This document shows, piece after piece, positions 12,201 to 37,093 of a DNA stretch of 64,000 bases (positions are counted from its first letter, which is position 1; every line of letters starts with the position of its first letter). Below the pieces are notes generated by a model, which searched no databases, was not told the origin of the DNA, and saw only the letters and a list, made by a program, of their open reading frames with translations. Source of the stretch: Telmatactis stephensoni (lineage: Eukaryota; Cnidaria; Anthozoa; Actiniaria; Isophelliidae); NCBI GenBank assembly GCA_029948255.1, contig JALIZF010001825.1:124001-188000 (forward strand). The letters are read 5' to 3'. The position numbers and the translations under genes were made by a program.

Positions 12201-15200
12201 AACGTACAAAACAGAACGATTTTTAGCACAATTTTGGCTCGGCAATGCATTGCGATTTTGTGATTTCAAGTAAAACAACTCACAACGCAAAATAACGAAT
12301 TTGACTCCGAATTGCGCGCAAAATCGTCGTTGCAAATCATTTCGTGTAAGTAACATCATCTTAATAAGCATGGATGGCCATATCAATCGTTGTTTACTTC
12401 CTGGGAAAATTTCAAAATGACCATAGTACGGAATGCCCACAAGATAATGGTGCACGGCCATGAATTACCCTTACGTAATTACGTAATACGTAATTACGTA
12501 AATTCAGCATTACGTTTACTGTACCCCAGGATTAGACACCTCCCTATGTCTCAAACGGTGCATGATGGAACATGATGTTTCTAGCGGGCCCTCGTTTGTC
12601 TACTATCATCAACTATCGTGAACCATCGTGTGTGATGTTCTCGTTCTGGTAAAACCACAATAATCAGCTCAATCTTGAGTCGTCATGTTTCCTTTCAGGC
12701 TCAATTGAAAAGTGAAAGAAAAGACGAGGATCTAAGAGCAGTGATGAACTCACGCGAAGAAGCTTTACGTGAAGTAGAAAAACTAGTGCATCATGCAGAG
12801 AATATGGAAAGAAACAATCGACAAAAGGTTTGGGAAATTGCTCAATACGCCCATTGCGACTTCCCTTTTGTTCAGCCTTAAGGCGGTGTTACACGAGACG
12901 ATTTTTAACGACGATTTTCAGCGCAACGTTGCAACAACTTGCAATATTTTGCGTTGCGCAACGCGTTGCCGAAGCGAAAATTGCAAGGAAAATCGTTCCA
13001 AGTGTCATGTTACACGAGAAAGATTTTTAACGCAACGCCATTGCGCTGAAAATCGTCGTTAAAAATCGTCTCGTGTAACACCGCCTTTATGACGCCGTAT
13101 CGCTGATGTAAAGCACGCGTTTTATTGTGGCTATATCAGAAATCGCTCATATATTTCAAAAGTAGAGGGAGCATAAAGAAATCCAAATGGGTGTATACTA
13201 TCAGATTCCTCGGGTATCCACCCTTATACATATAAATGTACTTTTTTCTATAACACTAGTTTGAGGCCATTCAAAAGTCTTTTAACGACGCTCGCGACAA
13301 CAACATCAAGTTGTCATCGACCATGGATAGTTTAATGGCGTCTCATAGTGAACTACAAGTGACGTTAGAAAGAATGCAAACGGAGCTTGGACGACGAGAT
13401 GTTGAACTGCAGACTGCTGTTCGTGAAAAGTAAGAACCATTCTAGCCTGCCTACAGGCTCTCCAAGGGGAGGGGAGAGGAAAGGAAGGGAGAGCCTCTCC
13501 CTTCCTTTCTTCTCCCCTCTCCCCCTTGAGAGCCTGTAGGCAGGCTAGAACAATTCATACCACCCTTTTCACACCCGCAGGAGATGACGGAGTGTCCATG
13601 ATATGGAAATCTACCTTATTACATGAAATGTTCGCGGCACTTTTATTTCGTGATTAAAACAAAATTCGCGTAATAAAAGTGCCGCGACATGTGAACAGGC
13701 TCTGGGGAGGGAAGAGAGACGGAAGGGAAGGGACTGGGCTCCATTCCCCAGGCCCTCTCCATAGCCTCTTCACAGGCTTATCAAAATCGTGAAATTAATA
13801 TGTCGCGAAGGTAATTATCCAAATATTCTAATTTTTTCATTATCATGTTTTTTATAGAGGCACCTACCCCTACATGTATTAATAGAAACGTCTATATTAG
13901 CACAGTACAAACACCTCTATTCGCATGTATAATATGTGACAAGGACATCTCTATCATGCGGAATGCGTGACAATAGGAATGCGTGACACTTTTGATGACA
14001 AAGTATATATAACTCAAAGTGAAGCAAACAAACCTGTCATTCCTAACTTGTTGCGAATATTTTGTTACAGAAATTCTGCCCTCGAGACTGTTCGACATCT
14101 TCAAGATGAGCTAGAAATGCTACAAAGAACAATTCAAGGTCTGGAGAATAACGAAGTGCGAGAGGTAAGAGATAGCGAGAGATAGAAAAGACTTTTCGAG
14201 AAGAAATGTACTTTGGATGAGAAATGTGCTTTGGATGTTACAAGCGAAACAAAAGCACTGAACATAGTCAATTGTTCCTAGTTAAAGTTAAGATTTTATA
14301 TATAATTTACAAGTTAACTTGCCAGTGAGGTTCTGTCCCCTGGATGGCCGGCTCAGTTGGTTTAACTCACAGATACTTCTAATACACGTAAACCTTTATC
14401 ATACTATGATAATTATAATAATTATAATACAGACGCCTCTTTACTAGAAACATTGCGTATATCATTACATTAAGATTCCACAAGAATTACGTTACTTGAC
14501 AGTACGCGGAGAAGACGACTTTCCACTTTGAAACATCACCAAATCGTAGAAAGCAAAAAAGAGTACAAAGCATGCGGTCGTGTTTTGGTGTTCGAATTTA
14601 AGGGGTTCGATCAACTTCAATCAATCAGTCAATTTTGATTTCATTTTGCAAATTGCTTATACATTTCAATGTACTAAGTGGTGATTTAAAACTGTTTTAA
14701 GTGATTTTTATAAACTTTTTTATGTTTTCTAAAACTTCTAGCTTCGTCCTCTGCGAGAAGCCTTGAAAAATGCCAAAGACGAAATTCGTGAAATTTCTCA
14801 GCAACTCGACCGTGTTGTGAAGTCAAACAAAAAACTACAAAACACAGCAGAAACTTTGCAAATGGAACTGGGTAGAAAAGAGGTGGAGCTAGAGAAACTG
14901 GTGAAAGAAAGGTACACTGTTGGGGGGAGAGAACGGGACGGGAGAAAGGGAAGGAGGAAAGAAGGGAAAGGCAGGAAGGAAAAAGGAAGGACTGGGGAAG
15001 GAAGAAGGAATGAATAGATGGATGGATGAATGGATACTAGTAATTGAATAGGAGACATGTTTGAGTTTCTCAAACGTTAGCTGATTGTACAAAACTGTTT
15101 GTGTCTACGGTGATACCAAAGATTGATAATTACTAATATGATAAACTAACTTTATAGAGAACAAGATAATAAAGAAAAGCACTTTGAAGTAGAAGAACTA

Positions 15201-16204
15201 CAAGACAAATTTGAGGACGTTTTAAGGAAGGCACAGGATGAAATACAAGATCTAAGAAGTAAACACAAAAATCAAACTGCAAAGGTGAGTTGTGTGATGT
15301 GATTATGATAATGTTATTGATGATGGTGATGACAATGATGTTGATTATGCCCAAGTATTGACGATGATAGTGAACAGTTCAAACACTCGTTTTGAACAAA
15401 TCGTAGCTACTACTACTATTCCTTAAATGATTTTTTCTCACATTGCATGTAGGCAATTATTGATCGACAATTCAACCAAACCCAACATAAACATGATTGG
15501 TTTACGTTTTGGGGATAATAAATAAAAGAAATATTAGTCGTTGTTGGCTCAAAGCGGTGTTTATCAAAAGCATCAGACATATCCACGTTCCAAGTCGAGA
15601 CTTTATTTTGGCAGAGCGCGGAATTATGCGAAAGGCGGCAAAACATTTTATGCTTTTCCTCTGTTTCTACAGCTCAGGAGAGAATTAGAAGAAACGATTT
15701 CAACTTGTACAAAGCTGAGAGAAGAAAACCACCAACTAGAAAGCCATGTCAAGGAACAACAAGAAGAACTTGAGAAAACCAAAATGAAGTTCAAGACTTT
15801 AAAATCTCAGTTAAATCATGCCAGAAAAGAAAGCCAAGTCAAGGAAGGCGAAGAAGAAGCGTCGAAAACGAAGATGCAGGTACTTAGAATGCAGTAGAAT
15901 CCTACTAACTTAAAATTGATAAAATGCCCAGCCCCGCAATTGAACTCAACTTCATTTTCATTGGAACGATTTTACTCAATCATTGGTTTTCTGGGTCCCA
16001 GTTGATCTCTTGGCCATTGCAAATCCCTCTGTCAAATCCGACACTGAGAATTATCCTGATTTTCAAATTGTTAGGAATTATCTACTTCTCTTGTGTGTCT
16101 TGAAATCCCAGGTTCTAGAACTTCTCGAATGCTCGAGTAGGTATAGGCTTTCAGACATCCAGGGTCATTGGTGTTCAATCTCACCTTCCTTTCCTCTCCC
16201 TCCC

Positions 16205-16239
<35 letters not shown>

Positions 16240-19200
16240 AGCCAAGCCTCCGTGACAGACCATGTCCTGTGAGAAAAAGGAAAATGGAACATGTGATCGT
16301 CTGAAAATCCGACTAACTAAGCAGACAAACCCTCCTTTCCCAAAATCATTTCGTGTGTTTCATTTCTACAAAATAGAATGAAGTCTTAGTAACGTGGTTG
16401 CGGCATATTGTTATGTTTGCAGAATTTCAAGACAGAATTAAATCGACTGGAAAAAGTCAAGTCTGAATATATGAGGAAGAACAAAGAACAGGTAATAATG
16501 ACTGAGTACTAGGGTACTGGAGCTGAATTGTTCTATCTTTCCGTGCACCTATATTTTAATAGATGCATAGGTGACGTCAAATGTGGCGAAAACTAAAAAA
16601 GGACACTCGTGCGACAATGTCGAGTGGCGTGGCGTGACTGTTATTCTCACCACATTTTGAAGTCTTCTGTGTATTATGATATATTGCTTAAGTGTATTTC
16701 TCAAAACTAAGATTTCAACCAACCAAAGTGTGCGTAATAATCCATGACATCATCCGTGTGTCTATACTTTAATCACACATGGTTCTCGACCAATTAGATC
16801 ACATGTAATAAACCAATTTTTAAGTCAAGACGAAATATATAAAGAAAAAGTTCACTTGTCTCAGCTAAGTCATTTGACTATATCTCCATCACTTGAACTA
16901 ATGAGAATAGTTATTTGACTTTACTCCAGATTATTTAACAAATAGTCCATTTTTCCGTGCGTCTGTACAATGTGTTGAGAACGAAAAATTACGCATTCAG
17001 ACGAAGTCGAGTGGGATAACTGTTGATCTCACCAAATTTTGACGTCTTCTGTACATTTATTAAAGAAAAGACGCAAGGAAATATGGAATCGATTTGTTTT
17101 ATTTGATATCTTTCGAAAATTTTTAACCAATCAGAGCGCGCGCGTGAGATTCTGTGACGTCATCTGTGCATATGTACTGTTATTACAAACAGTTATCGGC
17201 CAATCAGATGTGGGAAATATACCAATTATTATTACATAATTATTAAACTCATTTCTTTTCCAGTCCAAAACAATCGAGGAATTTGTCTCTAAAGTCACCG
17301 TTCTGCAACACGAACTAAAGTCCTTGATCGACGCACAAAAGGAAACGGCGTTAGCTTGCAAGTAAGACATTCCAGTCGTATAAGAGCTTTTGTATATCAC
17401 AGCAGAGGGAGTAGTTTACATGACCGTATTGTTTTGAAACACGGTTCATACAGTCATCGAATTCCAGGCCTGGAAAAGTATTGGATTTCAGAAAAACCTG
17501 TTTTCATCATGAAAACTAAAGTCATCGAATTTTAGATTTTTGCCAAAAGTGTTTTCCATTGAAGTTTGGAAATGAGGAATTTAGGAGGCATTATGAACCA
17601 GGTCTCAGAAACGATTGTTGAATCAACACGGGCTAATGGGTTGTCCCTTTTACTCATTTTTACGTCACTTAATGTTGTAGAGAAAAAGAAAAACAACTTG
17701 AAAAAGAAAGAAATCTCAGAAAGGATCTAGAAAGACGTTTAAAGGTAAGAGGGACCTAATACTTGACGAGAAGGGTTTGAGGAGGAAAGGACAATGTAAA
17801 CACTGACCTTTAAAACGATAGGGGATCCTAAACGTTTTACATGGGTCAAGACCGGAATTGTCAGGGAGTTTTTATTTGCTCAAGGAGTTGTAAAATGCAG
17901 CAAAAGTCAGCCGAAAAGTCAGGAATGAAAAGGTCAAGTAGACCCTTTAACAGACCCTTTGACTTGCCTTTGGATATTCCACAAATCAGGAGAATATAAC
18001 CACAGTACAAATTTGTGAATTTGTGCCCTGAATTTCTGGGAAAACTAAGGGAGTTAAGGGAACTCCGTAGATACAGACTCTAAACATTCCTACAGTTAAC
18101 AACAGAATTGACCGGCAATGGGCTACTGCCGGCACGCATTTTTGTAACTATGAAAAATACGCAAACTATAAGTGCGCTATGAATTTTGTCATGTGACGTC
18201 CTTCGCCAGGAATTTGATTGTATCAACTTAAAATGGTTTCAGAAAGCACTTTCACGTGAGAAAGAGTTAGAATCAGCGCAGCACGAAACAGAACAGAGGC
18301 TATTAATTGCAAATAATGAAAGCGAACAGGTAAGTTTCATTAAAACAAAACCAACAGGTTGTATTTTATGTTGTCCTTCACGTCATCTCAAAATGATGAT
18401 AGTAATCTAGGATGATGACAAACACGTTCCAAACTAAGTTGTCTTTTTCCAGTTTCGAACAATTCTCAGAAAGGCTTCAAAACGCCTATTTATACAGAGA
18501 GGAATATCGTTAATTTGACAAACGATCATGAGGCGATTGAAAACATTTAAATTTTCTCATCCTCTAGTCTTGAGAACTGATGTAAATTTGGGGGTCAAAA
18601 CTGGAAAATGACAATTTAGTTTGGGAAGCGTTGACAGTATTTACATGGAGATAGTGGTGGTCAGTAATGAGTGGTAATGATTCAAAGAGTATAGTCAGGG
18701 AATACTGAGGTAGTGGGAACAGTTGTAAGAAAAGACGTGACCTGATTGGTGGGTTTTTATTGTTATAGGTTTCCGAGAGTCTTAAAGAAGCACACAAGTG
18801 GTTTAGAAACAAGTTTGACGACCTCCAAACTGAACTTGCTCGTTCAAAGTATGCTGAATCATTGCTGTAACTATTGTATTTGCTCTCTCTTTCACTTTTT
18901 CCTTTCAACCATTTATACTTTTCCCCTTTCAATATTATATCTTCCTTTATCAAATATTGGAGATATAACGCTGCCTACCATGTTTATATATCAGGGAACT
19001 GAGACGTGGCTCGCTCAAAAAACGTTGAAACTATTTTATAAAAGCAATATTAAACGATCGCTTATGTCTCTGTACTGTGATATAAACATTCAGGAAAATG
19101 TGGCTACGCCTCGTTTTCCTAAGCTTGCTTTTCTCTTGCTCTACGTCTTCTATAGTGTTTATATCACAGTACAGAGACATGCGCGCGCGTTTTATATTCC

Positions 19201-21140
19201 CTTGTTATATTTTATTTTTGGCCATTTTCCGTGCCCGGCGCCCCAAGCAACTATGTTCACTAATACCATACCGCATTCGTTAAACTTGGTAGGCCTCGGG
19301 AGGTCTTGATACCAAGTTAATAGTTCAGTGTTAGTTAGGTGTTCACTTTTGCATCCATACTTACTTCCTGTCATTTCATATTAGGCTTCGTATGACTGTG
19401 AACACCTCATAACTCGGAACGCATGGTGACGCAACGTCAGTTGCGTTCCCCGTGAAGCCCTTGTTATTCCGCAGCCTTGATAAGTTTCATGATTTTTCTT
19501 GGCCATTAAGAAAGTTTGCACATATAATTTTGCCCTCTTTTTTCATCTTTTTATTTTCTTTTCCATGCATTTTTTCCCTTGGTTCCACTTTCTTCACCCT
19601 TTTCTTGCATCCATGTATGTTTAGAGCATATTTTTTAAGTGGAATACCTCACGGAACAATCTTATTTCCGTAACCAAATTTTGATTGGCTCAGGGGCCCG
19701 TCATTGTACCATGTTTCAGTACCATAATAGGCTAGTATTTTCGTAACGTAGGTTGTCCTAATTCCAATACCATAATCATATTCCCGTAACGTAGGTTTCC
19801 CCAAATTCCAGTACCATAATAGACCTAGTATTTCCGTAACGTAGGTTTTCCAAATTTGCTCTAACATATTTAAACGTATCAACTAAGTCCCAGTGATATT
19901 CTCGCATAGAAAACTTCAAACCGCACTTGAAAGAGAGAACAGAGAACATCAGAAAAAGTTAAAAGACGAAAAAAGACAAATGGAAGAACAAACCGAAAAG
20001 GCCAAGGAAGTTTTACGGGTAAGATGAACCTTGAGTAATCCAGAGGGAAAACATTACTACTAAAATTTATCCATTAGCTGGATCCAATAATTGTCTATCG
20101 GAAACCGCTATCGCCTTCGTGCAATGGCCCATGGGTCCTCTATCTGTCACTTGTGCCGTAAATTGTGTTCAAATCCTCATTAATTATTCACGAGGTAACC
20201 AGCCAATTAGATACTCCAATTTGGGCCTCGTGACGATATTTGAAACGCCGGAAAGTCCTCCCAAGCAGTAACTGGAAATCTGTTCCAGTGTTCGGCGAAC
20301 TTGAACAAATTTCAAGTCCAAGGACACTTGGACATTGTTCCAATTGGTCCTTCATTGGCAGTAGTTGATTTTGCCAATTTTTCTATTTAACGCTTACTTT
20401 GGTCACACTTAGAAGTATTAGCCAGTCTTAAAAATCTAACAATTTGTCTAACTTTAATTGCATTAAAAAACGTTTCAAATATTTTCATGAACCTGCCAAG
20501 ACTCGAACCCCGAACCTCTAATCTAGTCTAACTACTGGTATCTCAATTCTAACCACGGTTCAATGCATTTATTTTCAGGCCAGTCGAAATACAGTCAGTA
20601 AACTTTCTGGTGAAGTAGCAGAGAACTTGTGGGAGACGAAAGGAATGAAACACGCCCTACAAGCAGAGAGAGATTATAGTGATATGACGTCATACAAGCT
20701 ACAACAATTACAGGTACGTAAGCCAGTTATGATGACGTCATAAGTTTTGTCATGTCACATGACATCATAGAATCAATGTAAAATTGCAAAGACTCCCTCA
20801 GTTTTCAGACGTCGTAGCGAGATGACGTCAAATAATCTACTGTAACGTCATAGTTGTGCTGTGACGTCACTAAGTTGTAAGTGACGTCAGTAGCCATCAT
20901 GGATTATCTTCAACGTATGACTTCTCATCAGCGTCTGTTGTTCGTTCATCCAACATGGCTTTCGCTTTGTCTTTATCTTGCAAATGTATCTTTTGAACCG
21001 CTCATGTATTTATCAGGTGTGGGTTCACCATACCTTCTTATGCCTCTAAATCGTTTTTATTCGATTTTTAGGAATCTACTGCCCGTCAAATGGAAGATCT
21101 TGCACTTGAGGTCGACAAGCTGAGGCGTTCTGCCAGATAG
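4781..21140 (+). CDS. CCDC150: Coiled-coil domain-containing protein 150
   Basis: Twenty-seven exons splice in frame to 1140 codons plus TAG (human protein about 1100 aa). Exons: 4781-5383, 7337-7583, 8163-8206, 8601-8693, 8880-9112, 9343-9427, 9760-9852, 10262-10330, 10607-10699, 11014-11097, 11268-11318, 11395-11451, 11837-11899, 12699-12827, 13260-13429, 14071-14164, 14742-14911, 15158-15284, 15673-15879, 16423-16491, 17264-17361, 17681-17744, 18243-18329, 18769-18848, 19910-20018, 20579-20713, 21072-21140. All junctions are GT/AG and phases agree throughout. After an N-terminal region resembling vertebrate CCDC150, the protein is almost continuous charged heptad-type coiled coil with no catalytic motif, membrane segment or signal peptide. 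The family is linked to cilia/centrosome and sperm tissues, but its biochemical role is not established. The ATG at 4781 is chosen; a second ATG at 4787 is possible. It ends tail to tail with ARMC3. Naming rests on remembered similarity at both ends and on length. Confidence 0.85.
5801..5897. mobile_element. Palindromic MITE in CCDC150 intron 1
   Basis: AACAATTAGACCTC at the left end recurs in reverse complement at the right end, with a second paired block ACTACGAGT/ACTCGTAGT inside. The structure is about 97 bp and has no coding capacity. Superfamily is undetermined. Confidence 0.55.
6623..6783. mobile_element. MITE in CCDC150 intron 1
   Basis: AGACCATTTG at the left end and CAAATGGTCT at the right end are inverted repeats. 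Inner blocks around ATGCAGATACACC and GGTGTATATGCAT and the TCACCTC/GAGGTGA pair also match in reverse complement. A degenerate SINE body (B-box-like TGGGTTTAAATCCCAG near 6792) follows immediately. Confidence 0.5.
6963..7107. mobile_element. MITE with ~55-bp inverted repeats in CCDC150 intron 1
   Basis: AGAAATAGAAAACGAG...GAGTTATAGAAGCAC on the left is mirrored by GTGCTTCTATAACTC...TTTTCTATTTCT on the right, giving a near-complete hairpin around a short loop. There is no coding sequence. Confidence 0.65.
7777..7954. mobile_element. Tigger/pogo-like MITE in CCDC150 intron 2
   Basis: The segment starts TACAGTGAAACCC and ends GGGGTTCCATTATA. Between them are repeated phrases of the type GTGTCTGTATTAA, which are common in nonautonomous pogo/Tigger elements. 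A TA target duplication is possible. Confidence 0.4.
8318..8572. repeat. (ATTC)n microsatellite
   Basis: Impure tetranucleotide repeat of ATTC with a short CAGT-repeat start, in CCDC150 intron 3. Two overlapping Ser/His/Phe/Ile-rich ORFs here are by-products of the repeat. Confidence 0.9.
9160..9221. repeat. (GA)n microsatellite
   Basis: Nearly pure GA dinucleotide repeat interrupted once by TCTA, just inside CCDC150 intron 5. Confidence 0.9.
10367..10479 (+). promoter_or_regulatory. Two X-box-type motifs in CCDC150 intron 8
   Basis: GTTACTATGGCAAC at 10367-10380 and GTTACCATGGTGAC at 10466-10479 both satisfy RYYNYYWWRRNRAC. They sit in a locally repetitive stretch of CTAGCAATGGTTAC and GGCAACAGTT phrases, so they may simply be a diverged repeat and not an intronic enhancer. 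Confidence 0.3.
10845..10922. mobile_element. Palindromic Mutator-type MITE, copy 1
   Basis: TAGGCTCAGATTTCAGCC at the left is exactly mirrored at the right in a 78-bp palindrome. It is flanked by GGAGAAAAC and GGGGAAAAC, a 9-bp target duplication with one mismatch. The same family occurs at 22956-23056. A 9-bp duplication points to the Mutator superfamily. Confidence 0.75.
11500..11692. repeat. (GGAA)n-rich microsatellite
   Basis: Purine-strand imperfect GGAA/GGAG repeat in CCDC150 intron 12. Pro/Ser/Leu-rich ORFs on the opposite strand are artefacts of it. Confidence 0.85.
12127..12357. mobile_element. Diverged MITE related to the 12881 element
   Basis: Ends read GCTGATGTTACATGAGACAA and, in reverse complement, GATGATGTTACTTACACGAA, matching the GGTGTTACACGAGACGATTT end of the neighbouring family. 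TTAA abuts both ends. A single related end also appears near 47224. Confidence 0.5.
12881..13086. mobile_element. MITE with ~48-bp inverted repeats, TTA duplication
   Basis: AGGCGGTGTTACACGAGACG at the left end is perfectly mirrored at the right end, and complementarity continues to about 48 bp (through AGCGCAACG). TTA at 12878-12880 and 13087-13089 looks like a 3-bp target duplication, which would fit PIF/Harbinger. It has no coding sequence and lies in CCDC150 intron 14. Confidence 0.75.
13441..13549. mobile_element. Palindromic MITE in CCDC150 intron 15
   Basis: TCTAGCCTGCCTACAGGCTC is mirrored at the right end by GAGCCTGTAGGCAGGCTAGA around a GA/CT-rich core. Similar GAGAGCCTCTCCC cores recur near 21460 and 13700. 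A shorter unrelated hairpin (TCGCGGCACTTTTATT and its complement) lies at about 13631-13687. Confidence 0.6.
16206..16237. repeat. Poly-C tract
   Basis: Run of about 30 C on the plus strand in CCDC150 intron 19. The length may be unreliable in the assembly. Confidence 0.85.
16537..17240. repeat. CRE-rich dispersed repeat, copy in CCDC150 intron 20
   Basis: Contains several phrases of the type GTGACGTCATCTGTGC plus CCAATCAGAGCGCGCGC. The same phrases, with GGAATTCATTTGTTAA, recur at 25690-25930 and 30615-30965. It behaves like an old, internally rearranged MITE family. Exact ends were not resolved. Confidence 0.45.
19064..19180. mobile_element. MITE in CCDC150 intron 24
   Basis: ATGTCTCTGTACTGTGATAT at the left is mirrored by ATATCACAGTACAGAGACAT at the right, giving a 117-bp hairpin element. 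Confidence 0.65.
19711..19853. repeat. Tandem repeat, ~57-bp unit
   Basis: About two and a half diverged copies of a unit containing ACCATAATAG and CCGTAACGTAGGTT lie in CCDC150 intron 24. Confidence 0.6.
20685..20889. promoter_or_regulatory. Cluster of five perfect CRE palindromes (TGACGTCA)
   Basis: TGACGTCA occurs at 20685, 20733, 20823, 20862 and 20882, plus a one-off TAACGTCA near 20853. The first is inside CCDC150 exon 26; the rest are in the last intron. It could be an intronic enhancer bound by CREB/ATF factors, an alternative promoter, or repeat-derived. Confidence 0.5.
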
Positions 21141-21445
21141 CACTTGATGAAATCCAACGGCGTACACAGTAATTGACAAATTCCTGCAATGCTGCCACCC
21201 TCGGCTAACATTGCTCTAAACTCCTCTCATTGGCTATCTTGCCCATTCTCTCAAGTAGTTTAACAGCCTTCTGATTTTTAAGACAATTTGTTGTTCAAAG
21301 GTGTACAAAGAATATAATGTAGCAACACTATTTTATCCAATTATTTGACTAATGTATACAATTGAAGAAATATTTATAGAATTATAAAGCAGTAAAACGA
21401 ACAAGTTATATACTGGAGTCTTGTTGTTGAGTATAGGCGGGCTTT

Positions 21446-21451
21446 AATAAA
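21446..21451 (+). terminator. Possible CCDC150 polyadenylation signal
   Basis: This is the only canonical AATAAA I found in the first 310 bp after the CCDC150 stop codon. It lies in a repeat-like GA-rich context, so the real site may be a nearer variant such as AATATA around 21310. Confidence 0.35.
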
Positions 21452-21685
21452 GGGGAGAGCCTCTCCCTTTCTTCCTTTTCCCCTCGCATCTCACGGAAAG
21501 TCATTATCCGAAAAGACAAAGACGAGTAAAACTGGCAGAACAGTGATCAAATTGCGCGCCGGTCCATTTTGATAAAGCGTAACGCCCTTTACAGTTCAGA
21601 TGTCCAAAATTTGAGACGACAAATTATTTGAATTAAATTTGGAGTCTCGGTGAATTTGAATTTGTAATTTGCGTCTATGTACAAC

Positions 21686-21691
21686 TTTATT
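21686..21691 (-). terminator. ARMC3 polyadenylation signal
   Basis: TTTATT on the plus strand reads AATAAA on the minus strand, about 220 bp beyond the ARMC3 stop codon. The two convergent genes would then end within roughly 250 bp of each other. Confidence 0.5.
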
Positions 21692-21874
21692 GACTAACAT
21701 AAAAAGCATACAAAATGAATGGAATACACTATCAAAACAAAGATATGGACAGTAATTAAATGTAAGACATTACAAACTGCATCTACTATACATTCTATAG
21801 ATTCCCAATGGACTCCCAATAGCTCACATTTTCAAAGCTCGTCGTACCCAGTTAGATTGGCAATCATATAAAGT

Positions 21875-21888
21875 GTTGCTATGGTAAC
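21875..21888 (+). promoter_or_regulatory. X-box-type motif in ARMC3 3' UTR
   Basis: GTTGCTATGGTAAC is a full X-box consensus match but lies just beyond the ARMC3 stop codon, between two convergent genes. A regulatory role is doubtful. Confidence 0.2.
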
Positions 21889-21912
21889 CGGATATTACGT
21901 AGTAACCATTGT

Positions 21913-36839
<14,927 letters not shown>

Positions 36840-37093
36840 TTTTTGTTTCTGCTTTTCTTCTTGGATTTAAAAATAGTTACAATTCAAGTAAAGTTTTAGT
36901 TTTACACAGTTTTTTGGTCAGAAACGATAAAACACTACAGATTTCTCTTCAGCAGCCATTTTGAAAACTATCATGTTTCCATAACAACCTAAGATCCGTT
37001 TTGAAAACGAGGCATGGAATTCCACAGGAAGCCCACAAATTTTGTTATTCTCCCCAGTCCTTCTCACAGTCAAGAGTAACACGTAATTTCAAA
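36840..37093. promoter_or_regulatory. Shared ARMC3/SELENOK promoter region
   Basis: Only 254 bp separate the divergent start codons of ARMC3 (-) and SELENOK (+), so the region most likely works as a bidirectional promoter and holds both 5' UTRs. It contains an X-box candidate at 36975 and one copy of the orphan motif CACAGGAAGCCCAC at 37023. I see no TATA box. Confidence 0.7.
36975..36988 (+). promoter_or_regulatory. RFX X-box candidate, ARMC3 promoter
   Basis: GTTTCCATAACAAC matches RYYNYYWWRRNRAC completely, 136 bp upstream of the ARMC3 ATG. It shares its left half GTTTCCAT with the CCDC150 promoter motif. It could also act on SELENOK. Confidence 0.5.

Noticed and set aside
18746..19309. 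187-codon plus-strand ORF
   Set aside because: It overlaps CCDC150 exon 24 in another frame and continues through intron and a MITE; composition is not protein-like.
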